NCBI GenBank assembly: GCA_026545765.1
Contig: CM048841.1
Location: 74,212,217 to 74,276,216, forward strand
Source: Plantago major
Lineage: Eukaryota; Streptophyta; Magnoliopsida; Lamiales; Plantaginaceae
Reading direction: 5' to 3'
DNA: 64,000 nucleotides
Shown: positions 13,801 through 25,800 of the stretch, piece after piece
How positions within the stretch are numbered: position 1 is the stretch's first letter
How the letters are laid out: the number at the start of each line of letters is the position of its first letter
The notes under the pieces: generated by a model
What the model was told of the DNA's origin: nothing
Databases searched by the model: none
The model's input: the letters and a program-made list of their open reading frames with translations, nothing else
Position numbers and translations under genes: made by a program

Positions 13801-16800
13801 CTTTCGGGGTGAAAGGGGGAAAATTCCTTGGCTACATGGTGACAGAAAGAGGCATCAGTGCTAACCCAGAGAAAATAAAGGCAATCATAGATCTACCACC
13901 CATTTGCATCAATGAAGTTCAGAAGCTTCTAGGAAAGGTGATGGCGTTGAGCCGTTTTATCTCAAGGTCCGCCGAGAAGAACCTTCCCTTCTTTAAGATC
14001 TTACGAAAAGGAAATAAGTTCGAGTGGACAAAGGAGTGCGAAGAGGCCCTGGAAAACTTGAAAAAGTATCTCCTCTCGCCCTTACATCTAAACCCATGGA
14101 GGATGAAACTCTTTACCTCTATTTGGCCACCACTGATGAAGCAATGAGTTCTGTACTGGTACGGCTACAAGACAACGAGCATTTACCAATTTACTATTTG
14201 AACAAAGCTCTCGTAGGCTCCGAGGCCAGATATGTCAAAGTTTAGAAGCTCGCCTTCGCACTGGTTTACACTGCACGACGACTAAAGCCTTACTTCAAGT
14301 CGCATCGGATTGTGGTCCTTACAAATGAGCCACTCAAACATGTCTTGGAAAAACCGGATCAGTCAGGACGCCTGTCCAAATGGGCTATTGAGCTAAGTGA
14401 ATATGATATTGGGTATCAAGCCCCATCTGCCCAGAAAGCGCAAGTTCTGGCCGACTTCCTGGTAGACTATCCAGAGAAAGCAGAAGAAGAGAACGGAAAT
14501 TCCCAGGAAAAGGCTAGTCATGTGGTGATAGCCCAAATCAAGGATTCAAGTGGAGAGAAAGAAGCAGAAGAGACACAAAGAGGTAGCATCCAGCCTATGA
14601 CTGAATACTACCAACCTATGGATGATTCACTGAGAGTGAGGCACATGTTTCTCTTGGATGAAGAACTCGATACCTCGACAACTGCATCTTCCGACAAGAA
14701 GCAGGAGGTTGAGAAAGCACTCACTCCCACTTTAGGAGGAAAGGAAGGAAACAAAGAATGTTGGACATTACAAGTAGACGGATCATCAACTGGACGATTG
14801 GGAGGAATAAGAATTTTCCTTGAAAGTCCTGAAGGAGCCAAGCTAGAGTACGCCATCACCCTCAATTTTAAGGTGACAAACAACGAGGCCGAGTACGAAG
14901 CACTTATCACCGGCCTAAGAATGGCGAAAGCCCTTCAGGTAAAAAGGATCAAAGCCTACACAGACTCCCAGCTCGTACAATCCCAGTTCTCCGGGTCTTT
15001 CACCACCAAAGGACCTAACATGATCAAATACTTGGAGCTCCTCAAGAAAGAGGTTGAGCAATTTGAAGAATTTACTCTTGACCAATTTCACAGAGAATGG
15101 AATGAAAAGGCCGATGCCCTCTCCAAGTACGCCTCGGCCTTAGGAGCTTTGGACACAAGAAGTGTCATCCTAATGACCCGCGCGGAATCCTCCCTGGCAA
15201 ATCCCAACGGAAAGATGCTTCTCTTGAGCACAGAAAGAAACTAGATGACTGATATATTCCGTTACCTCAAGGATGGTACTTTACCTATGGATCCTAGAGA
15301 GGCCAGGAAGATTCAATGTCGAGCTAACAGATACTTTATTCTGGGGGAAGATCTCTACAAGAGATCTTACAGCGGAACTCACTTGAGGTGCCTAGATCCT
15401 CAAGAGGCGAAAACTGCGATGGAAGAGATCCACGCCGGAAGCTGTGGAAGTCATTCTGGGGGAAGAACTTTGGCGCAAAAGATCATAAGGCAAGGATACT
15501 ATTGGCCAACTATCGACATGGATGCTGCCAACATCGCCCGCGCCTGTGAAGACTGCCAATACTATGCCAACATACCACACCGCCCGACCAACCCTATGAT
15601 TCCGTCAATCATAGCATGCCCATTTGATCAATGGGGCATAGACATAGTTGGTCCCTTTCCGCGAGGAACACATCAGAAGAAGTTCTTGATAGTGGCAGTA
15701 GAGTACTTCACTAAGTGGGTCGAAGCTGAAGCAGTGTCAACCATCACAGAAAGCAGGGTGAGGACATTCATCTGGAAGAACATCATCTGCCGGTTTGGAC
15801 TCCCACGAGTGCTAGTTTCGGACAATGGAGCACAATTTTCTGGGTCAAGGCTGAAGGAGTGGCTTCAGTCCTTCAAAATAGAACAACGCTTTACTTCCGT
15901 TGGCCACCCCCAAGCCAATGGTCAGGTGGAAGCCACCAACAAGACCATAGTCAAAATTTTGGAGAAAAGGTTAAGAACTTCCCCAGACAGTTGGGCGGAT
16001 GATCTCGACGCAGTCCTTTGGGCCCATCGAACGACAGCCCGAACTGCCACACAAGAAACACCTTTCTCCTTGGTCTATGGATCCGAGGCGGTCATCCCTT
16101 CGGAGACGGTGGTGGTAACCCAGAGAATCCAGCAATACAACCGAGTTGATAATGAGTTCGCAAGGATCTATGACCTCGAGCTCCTTGAAGACAAGCGCGA
16201 TAAGGCATTGGCCAACATCCTTCGGTACCAAGCCATGACCGCTCGAGCCTACAATAAACGTGTCCTTCCCAAGGACATACAAGTTGGAGACTTATTCCTC
16301 AGAAGAGCCGATATACTAAGTCACGTGGGGAAACTTAAGCCCAAGTGGGAAGGACCGTACAAGGTTACTGGGGCAAGAGTTAATGGAAGCTTTGAACTAG
16401 AAGATGAACAAGGGCGGGCCTTGAGGAGAACTTGGAATGCCAAGAATCTCCAAAAGTTTTACACTTAGAGAAGTATGGCAACGACTGTCACCTTCCTCTA
16501 TCCTGTCGGCCTGTTTTTTGTGTCTGTTTTTTGAAAAAGGCCTCGAAGCCCTCAAGTTGTAATCCGATTTCCGTCAAATCAATACAACTGTGATTTCATA
16601 AACATTGTTGATAATCATGTCCTCGAAGATATTTAACTATTCAATCCGAATCTAGATCATACATTGATCCGGATCGGACTAACACAATCAAACAGTGTCC
16701 GACCTTCACAAAGGCAAATACGCTTTTATTAAAACAGGAGTACAGATTTACAAAGTCAGAGTCCGAAGAGCTCTAATCAGGCTTACAAGAACAAGCTCCT

Positions 16801-19800
16801 ACTCTATCTCTTTTCTACTTCTACAGCGAAGCTTCCTAATTAACCCTGGTCTACCGAACCAAACCCCGTCCGAACACTGTTAGCTGCATCTGTAGGCGCT
16901 CTGAAGGAAGAAGGAACTCCACTATCCCAACTTTGATTGCTTACTGACAAAGGTTTCGAAGCCCCTTCGGACGATCCAAAGTCTAACAGCAGCCGAACGA
17001 TATAACTAAGGCCATTCAATGCTTCCAGAAAGGATACTTCATCACTTTTGAATGAAAGAAAGCTCCGAAGCAAGCAAGAAGCACACTGACAATCCGGATC
17101 GCCTCATACCAAATACTATAAATACACCCCAGATTCAGAGTATTTGGAAAGCGACCAACCCGGATAGTCGGATCAACCCAAGTCACTCCGGAGGCTCCCG
17201 TTGGTCCGAGTCCCAACAAGACCGGCATTGTCAGGGACTCCGTTCCAGAATTGTAAGTCGCTCCCTCGAGCCTTCAATTCTGGAACGCAGCCACCAACAA
17301 AACCGAGCTGCTCGGACGAAAGACCTTAGGTACAAGACAAACGAGTCACCAGAAAGGTTACTTCCGGAAGTCCCCAATGATCCGACTCCAAACAAGCTCA
17401 GAACTGTTGGGGACTCCTTTCCAAAATTGCAAGTAGCTCCCTCGAGCCTTCAATCCTGGAGACAAAGTCACCGACAGAACCAAACTACTCGGATACATAT
17501 CTTTAAGGACGAGCTAAAAGACCTACTAAAAGGGATACATCTCCCTCCATCCGAGGAACGAACAACTAGACACAACAGGATTGGTAGAAAGCCTTCCAAC
17601 ATCTCGGGTGGTTTCTTACGACCGAACCACGAAATACTGGAAGGGATTCTACCAAACCAATTATGCCAACTTGTCGCCCCCCGGGCACATACCCAGAAGC
17701 GGATTGCCTCGGATGCATGGAGGTTCAAAAACAACTATTTGAAGATCCCCGAACCATCCAGCTAATCTACCTCTCCGGGGCTAAAAGACACGAATATAGA
17801 CTACAGCCCCGGAGAAAGAAGATTAGCCTGACGATCAGAGGAATTGATTGGCAAAAATTTCAGGCCTCACTCGGCACGGACCGTATCCTTGAAGATCCGA
17901 GGCTGGCTTTCCGAGCAATCTAATTTCCAAAACTCTCGCCGAGAACCAACCCGGGTAGACTTCCGAAGCATCGGAGAAACCCTTGGGATGAGATCGCGGG
18001 CAAGAGTGATGGTATAAACATGCTCCCCAGCCGTTCGGACTCGAGCTCCGGACCTTTGATTACTATAAAAGGGCGAGATGTCCGAATGAAAAGCCGTACA
18101 AGGCAGGAGTATATATAGAAAGAGAAGACCAATTAGAAGCGGACACGTGTCCCATATTCACCGGAAATGGGCTTGGGCCGAACATGGGCCTGGCTCTTCG
18201 GCTTCCATTGGCCCAACCCAACAATCCATCCATACGGTCGAAGCATATCGACTAAGTTACTCATTCGGACGTGTCAAGCTCGGGGCTGACATAACAACAT
18301 CCGAAGCAACCGTGATTCGTATAGAGTCACCCTGTACTTAATGTTGATCATCTTTTCACTATCTCACAAGTCTGCATGACTCGGGATAACACACCAAGTC
18401 AACGTCCGAATTGCCACTACTGATCACGATACAAGGAGATTCTCTTTCTCGCAAGTCTGGTCACTCTAAGATGTGGCTCCGAACCGTTCGTGATTCGGTT
18501 TATTTCTATTAAAGATTCCGATTCGGATGGGCACAATGGTTGATCGTCCCCCAAAACAAGCAAAGGAGAATTCGCACCAGGTAAATTAATGTCCTGGCGG
18601 TATGAATCTCAAGGGTCCGAACCCACTATCCGAGTCTACGAGAGTTGATGAGTTACTACGCAAATACGAAATTAAAATGCACAAGGATGAACACAGCAAC
18701 ATTAGCATTCTTGTGACAAAAATAGTTCCGAGCCACCAAAGGGCCCGAACCAACAAACGTTCATCAAAACCAAGTATATATTTATCCAACAAAAGATGCT
18801 GAGCAAAAGAAAAAAAAAACAACATTGTTTTTAGGCCCGGAGGCACCCTACTACAAAAAACCCGGGGCATACCCCGTCTTCACTGCCTACGTCGCTCGGA
18901 CGAACTAGGTTGAGACCGAGAGGGGCCCCCCGTATCCTTCTCCGGAGGCGCTTGACCTTGCTGTTGGGCTGCTTGGGCTAACCTCCGTTCTCTCCGAGCC
19001 TCAACCTCTTTCAGGAAGGCCGGACACTCCTCCATCAAGTCAAGGTTGCGATCAAAGCCTTGGACAGGCCCGGGCAGAGTCAGCCAGTCTCGGTTGTGCT
19101 CCAAGTGATCCTCCAAAAGAACGAAAACACTGGACATAAGCACCCGAGGGACGAAGGATGGGAGATACGGACCGCCATGGTTGTACTTCTTGCCCTCAGG
19201 CTAAATGACCCGACTCCACAAATTCACATTTGAGCAGGTCTTCGTCCAAGACACTCTCCGGAGCAAAGTCCGAGCCATCTCCATTCTTAAAGGCGGACAC
19301 CCCCTCAGCCTCCAAGTTGCAGTCATCCGGTATCCAACCCTTCCTCCGGCACTGCTCCACAGCTGCATCAAACCCATCTTGACGGGCCTCATCATACTTC
19401 GACTCGAGCAAAATCTTGCAGGATTGCGAATCAAGGAAATCTTGGACAGCCCTTGTCCGGACTCCCCGAAGCTCCTTCAGCATCTTATCCTTGAAAGTCC
19501 GAGAGACGGCCACGAAATCGTCCAAACTATCTTGGTGCACTTTCAAGTCAGCCTCCAAAGATCGAATGGCACTTTTCATCTTGGCCGTTTCCGACTCGGC
19601 CTCTTGTTTCGCAGCTATGGCCTTCTTCAGGCGCTCTGAAGTGTTGTTCAACCGGGACGCTTCAATCGCCCGGGCAGCCTCAGCCTTGGCTAAATCCTCA
19701 TCCAGGGTAGCCCTCCGAGCAGCTACCAAGGAGCATGCTTCAACAGCAGCAGCAAGCTAAAAACAAAAACGAAACATCGGAAGTGTTAGATACCTCCGAA

Positions 19801-22800
19801 CCACAAGAAGATGTAAAACCAACGGAAAACTTAAACTCACTTTGCGCTGAGCGGCAGTTAACTCCGAAATCCGCTCCAACTCCGAAGCAGCAACCAACCG
19901 AGCAACTTCAGCATCCGAATCCAGCTCGGGCACCTCGCTCACCTTTCCCTTGCCTTTCTTGGTGGGAGGATTCGGACCTTCGGAGGAGCGCTTTTTCGCA
20001 GCCGCAGCGCTCGATCCGCTTGCAGGAGGATCTCGGGACACGGATCTTGGAGGCCTTTTCGAGCCCTTATAGCCGACCACCTTACCCTTGTCCGAAGTAG
20101 GGATAGTTTGGGCCTCTTCGCCCGCAGCAGCTCTCCGAGACTCCTCCACCCGGAACACAACAGCATTTCTTGGCTCGTTCATCGGGAGTACGGTGGAAGT
20201 CTTGATAATCTGGGTCCGAGAACCCTCTGCCAACTCCTTCCATTGCGGCTTTTGCGGCCTTCAACTCCCGCATGGTCGACATCGTATACTCGAACCAAAA
20301 AGCTGCACATCCGAATCACAATAAGTTGCAAGATACAAAAGAATCTACAAATGATAATCATATAGTCGACAAACAGACAACCTACTCGGACAACCAACCA
20401 GGGGTAGAGAGAAACCACTTACTCAAATCCTCCATATTGTCACAAAAACTTGGCTCGGACAAGCCGGCCAAGAAAGGCAGAGGCTGACATATCAGACCTC
20501 GGAAGAAGTACTTCTCCGGCTCTTGACTCCGATGGAACGCTTGCATCCACAAGGGGATGTTTCGTGCCGGTGGCTTCCAATCTGGCAGTTTGCCTCGGAA
20601 GATCTTCTTCTCGAAATGCCACGTGGGCCTCTCCGCTTCGGATTGCCCGGGCTTCAGAGCCGGACGGACAAAAATGTACCTCTTGAACCATTGGATTCCC
20701 AACGAGGACAAGGGATCAACAAAAAATGTGTACGCCTGGCGACATACGAACGTATAGAACCATGTGTTCCTATTACTTACACTAATGTTGAATAATTTAC
20801 GAAAATTATCGAAGGTGAGCGGGATGCCTTTATATTTACATAAGACTCCGAAGCACATCAAATTTCCGAGGGAGTTGGGGATGATCTGGTGCGGACTCAA
20901 ACCCATGATGTTCAAAATCTCCAGAAACTCGGACGATACTGGTAGCCGCCACCCGCAATGGAGACTTATCTCATAGACAGACATGTAGCCCGGAGGCGGA
21001 TTATAAAAAGCATGAGATTCGTCCGGGATGAGAATCTCCACACACTCCGGGATCTCATATCTTCTCCGGAGCTCATCCACTTCATCGGCTCGGATGGTTG
21101 AGGCACAAGTAGGCAGAGTACCATCTTCATTCAACTCGCCCTCCGGATCGGGGTGAGTGACCTGGTCTCTAGACTGAGGGAACTTCACTTGGAAAACGTC
21201 CTCACCCTTCCTCAACCTCTCCGGATGCTCTTCCTCAGCCACCTGCCGACTCGGCCCTGCTTGCCCAGCAGTTTCCACACGGAGCACATTAACGGATGGC
21301 TCTACACCTTCTTCCTCTTCGGAACCAGAATCTCGGCCCCGCACACCTTCCTCTTCCTCATCTTCCTCGGATGAGGACGCTAACTCTACAACAGTCTGAA
21401 GAGGCGCAGCGACTTGCACACGGTCTTCTTCACCTTCTTCAAATGCACCTAAGCTAGGAAGTGCCTCCGAAGTATCATGCACTTCCTCAATAGTCGGCTC
21501 CTGCGGATCCGGAACGAACGGGACTCGATTAGGATTACTCCTAAAGTTATAACCTAGGTTGCGAATTAAAGTACGGATCTCTACCGGAAGTTCGGATTCT
21601 TGGCCAGCCCGACCCGGGCGACGAGTTCCTATAACTCGCGAACTTGTCTCTTGAGCCGCTACGATAACCTGCATATGGGACACTCGCAGGTAATCCTGAC
21701 GCCTCGGAGGACCAGAATCCGGAACAACTAACCGAAGTAAGGAACTTACCTCGGGTTCTTCCCGACTCGGATGGGGCGCTTGTTCCACTTCCAGTACTTC
21801 GTCGTCACCCATGATCTCAATCTCCTCGGAGCTATCGGTTAAGGATATCGCCTCGGAGTCATATCCCTCAGCCTCGGATCGATTTTGCCTATCACTCTCG
21901 GACATCCTAGGGAAAGGAGAAAGCAATATCGTAAGCTTTAAGATGGCAGTCCGAGAGGTCGTTTATGTATATTAAAGTGGCCAGTTCAATGCCAAAACTA
22001 GCGGCTTTACTCGGCGAAGTTAGTTCCGAGTCAGTACTACGCTTATTTGGGGTTAGTCAACATCAAGTACGCAATGGTTATCAACTATACTACACATCAT
22101 AAGCATACATCCGAGTAACTTGAAGATGAAAGACAACAGAGATAATTTAATCATAAGACGAGACAAGTAAACTTACTTGGACTCGGATGATTAGATAGAA
22201 GTGACTTGACTACTTGCAGGATCACGCGCTTCGAACCGCTCGTTGCTCGCTTCGGATTGCTGGTAGTTGCTTCGGATGTACTCGGAATGCAAAAATTCTC
22301 TCTCTAAACGGTGAGAAATGAACCGGCCAACCCCTCTATTTATAGAGGGCCATATTGGGAACTCCAACCGTCGCGATTTTTCGGATTTAATCTCCACCGT
22401 CGATCAAAAACCATCCAACGGTATAGTACAATTATACCAAGTGAAATGACGAATTGGTACAACAAATTTACCTCTTGGATAGATGAATACAACAACTCTC
22501 CCTCTCTCGGGCGGCAGACAACACGAGAGCTCCGGAGTATCATCTTCTCGGACGCCTAGCGGCTTACCAGTCCAATATAACTTGTCCACACAAGGAACCT
22601 CGTATACTCGAGCGATTATCCTTCAGACCTTCCCACGACCACAGAGGTTGGTTCGAACGGGACACGCACCTATGGTCTGCCACCGTAGCTCATCAAAGGT
22701 ACACTACCGATGTTCGGAGCCTAAAACTTAGTCTCCGTTACAAATACCCTTTTTTCTTTTTTTTCTTCACTTCGTTGCCCTTCGGACCCAGTCCCTCGGA

Positions 22801-25800
22801 TGGCGACGATGTTTTAGAAAAAGAAAAAAGGGGGGGAGAGAGACTAAGTCAATGGCCACACGAAGTACGGAGTACACCTTTTTTTCAACAAAATCGAAAC
22901 GGATTGGACTGAAGAACGGATTCTTTCCTCAAAACAGCTTCCCAAACCAATAGTTCCACAACTATCTTCTACTAAGATACTTGGAAACTAGGGGGACATA
23001 TGTTGATACGGAAATATATCCAATCCGTCATAAAGGACCTAGGAGCGAATCCTAAGGCATCCCAAGTCATCCAATGGATCCGAGGCACTTTGGTCCGAGC
23101 CAACGGTCCGATCCGGGCAGACTAACCATGGTCCGACCCACCCTAAAAGAAAGGGACAAAGGATTTGGACCTACAAGGCCCGACCCGGAGCCATAGGTCC
23201 GACCCACCTTGGTCCGAGCCTCTCTGGGAAAGGAGCATAGTGCTAAGTCAGTACCCTCTCAGACCCAAGGACTCCGATACGGATGTCGACTCGGATCCAG
23301 CATGACCATCTCTTAAAGCAACCAAGCAAATGGGCACCAAAGAGTGAGGTGTCCGAATCCAGGAGCTCCGAATCGGAAGAGTTGGACAGGCAGGAGAACT
23401 TCCTCAGCTGACAACCAGGTACGGTCCGGATCAGGCATCCGGACCAACCTCTCCGAACCTGGAAACTCGGCAGAACTAGTCATAGCCTCAAGAACTCTCC
23501 CAATAATGACCAAACTACCCCTAAAGCCCAAGATGGCATGGGCTAAAGCTTCATTATTGGGCTATGGGCCTCATGTTAGCATTGGTGGCTCTATCCTGGC
23601 CGTACACATGGCGCAATCCTAGCAAGGCCTTCCATTTTGATGATAGCCTATAAATAAGGCACACATCCCAACAAGTCACTTTGACTTCGAACAAGTCGTC
23701 TCGCTAGTCACATCACGACCCCAATCCCAAGTATTATACAGAGTCGATCCTCAGTCGCTCTCGAGTAAAGTCTCATCCCGATTTGACACTTAGCAAACCG
23801 GGCACTAACCCCCCCCCCCCCCCACTCAAGTGTGCAGGTCCTTACCGGAGTAGTTGGTCGCTGGTTCTTACGCCTTGGTCCTCACCTAGCAAGGAGCCTC
23901 TTACCTTGGCACCCATTAGAAGAGTTAAATAAATCTAAGTAGTTGGAGAGTTAAACCCTCAACAAGATAACTGTTCGATCTTCATTTCTTCTTCGTTTTG
24001 TTCTTCGATTTGTTGTATACTATGTTGTTTATGCTTAAATTACTGATATATTTGTATTTTCTGCTTCGATTTGGCTTCTATTGTTGTTAGATCGATTTGC
24101 TTTTATTGTTGTTAGATCGGCATGATCTGCTTCGATTTCTGTTGTTTTGGTGGTTTATGCTTCATTTTTGCTTCTGATTGTTGTTAGATCGGCGCGATCT
24201 GCTTCATTTTTATGTTGTTTTGGTTGTTTATGCTTCATTTTTTCTTCTAATATTGTTAGATTGGCATGATCTGCTTCATTTTTGTTAGATCGACATAATT
24301 TGTTTCGTTTTCTGGATGTATGTATAAATAGCTTATTGTTGATATGTAATAGTCTATTATTATGGTAGAATTGTGTATGACAGTTGCCAAATACTTGAAT
24401 TTGCCAAATAGTTGAATGGATGAGTGTGTCCATTGACCATGCTTGTGTGAGCAAACAAGCCATTGAGTTATGCATCGTGGTTGTCTATTGTTGTAGTGTA
24501 ATAGTATATTGTTATTGTAAAATTGTGTATGTCAGTTGTCAATGAGCTATGCAGTTTGGTTGTCTATTGTTGTAGTGTAATAGTCTATTGTTATTGTAAA
24601 ATTGTGTGTGGCAGTTGCTAATGAGTTATGCAGCTTGGTTGTCTATTGTTGTAGGGTAATAGTCTATTGTTATGGTAAAATTGTGTATGACAGTTGCCAA
24701 ATTGTTGATGTTTTTGTTGCGTATACTAGGTTTTCGTAAAAATGGTGGTCGAATAAAAAAACGGCTGATGATAATGACGGTTGATGTTTTTTGTATATTT
24801 TTGTTGTTTATTGTATGTAAATTGTATATATGTTTACCCTGATTAGTGTAGGAGATGTCTAGTTTGTAAATTGTGTATGTCTGTGTGTATATTTTTTTTG
24901 TAGATTTTTGTATGAAAATTGTGTGTTTTTGTATGTAAATTGTATATGTTTAACTCTGATTAGTGTAGGAGTTGTCTAATATGTAAATTGTGTATGTCTG
25001 TGTGTGTGTGTGCATGTGTATGTTTTTTGTATATTTTTGTTGATTTTTGTATGAAAATTGTGTGCTTTTGTATGTAAATTGTATATGTTAACCCTAATTA
25101 ATGTAGGAGTTGTCTAGTATGTAAATTGTGTATGTCTGTGTGTATGTTTGTTGTATATTTTTGTTGATTTTTATATGAAAATTGTGTGCTTTTATATGTA
25201 AATTGTATGTATATAGTGTAATAGTATATTCTTATAGTAAAATTGTGTATGACAGTTGCTAAATTATTGATGTTTTTGTTGCATATACTAGGTTTTCGTA
25301 AAAATGGTGGTCGAATGAATAAAACGATTGATGATAAAGATGGAGACGTGGATGGAGGAGTCGACGAACAATTTAAGGGTGTTTTATTTGTTTGCAAAGA
25401 TGATTATAGTTTGGATATAATGATTTTAAATTTTTTGTATTGTTTTATATGTATGACATTTATTGATTGATGAATGAAATTGATTTCTATATTTATTTTA
25501 TAAATATTGTGTTTCTTTCAGATAAATAGGTTGTCATCAATAATTTTATGCTAAATATAGACAATTATGTATCAAACATAGACAATTTGATCCAAAATAC
25601 CAATATGACTAAATGGACATGAAAGGAGTTGTGTATTGTAAGGAAAATATGCGGGTTTGGTCTGGGTCGGCCCGGTCAATCCGGATCGACCCGTGGAAAA
25701 ATCATGTTGTATAGTTTTATGTATAAATTATCTATGTTTGTCTATTATGTAGGACTCTCAAGAACTCTCAATATATGTGGACTCTCGGGAGACGGACTCA

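Larger units (their letters stand above)
9387..23964 (+). mobile_element. Tat-lineage Ty3/Gypsy element B, full length
   Basis: A 14.6-kb LTR retrotransposon flanked by 5-bp target copies AGATA (9382-9386 and 23965-23969). Parts in order: 5' LTR 9387-10351, primer-binding site 10355-10370, gag about 10403-11830, pol about 11904-16468, spacer, antisense module about 18880-21905, antisense promoter near 22340, polypurine tract about 22985-23000, 3' LTR 23001-23964. The LTRs differ at about 14 sites over 960 bp by eye plus small indels (about 1.5%), suggesting insertion within roughly the last million years. The gag-pol region has about half a dozen breaks, so the element is a recent fossil. It sits in the intron of the small gene in the TIR element. 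Confidence 0.93.
8791..25799. mobile_element. TIR-type DNA element (MULE-like) in NERD intron 5
   Basis: It is flanked by 9-bp duplications ATCTTCTAA (8782-8790 and 25800-25808). Unit 2 keeps the empty site at about 55010, with ATCTTCTAA once. Imperfect terminal inverted repeats carry repeated GAGTCC motifs: at the left GAGAGTCCTCAACAATACAC, and at the right, inverted, GAGAGTCCTACATAATAGAC, both followed by AAACATA. The left repeat starts about 15 bases inside the target copy. Without the nested Tat element it is about 2.4 kb, carrying a small two-exon gene and long repeat tracts. The 9-bp target copy suggests a Mutator-like, gene-carrying element; no transposase is seen. Confidence 0.7.

Noticed and set aside
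24340-24700. Possible CRISPR-like spaced repeats
   Set aside because: Repeats are imperfect, overlapping and without unique spacers; eukaryotic intronic tandem repeats.
24155-25397. Reading frames in the repeat tracts
   Set aside because: They follow the tandem repeat period and biased composition, with no splice or start context.
8791-25799. Helitron
   Set aside because: There is a 9-bp target duplication and inverted ends, neither expected for Helitrons, and no CTRR hairpin end.
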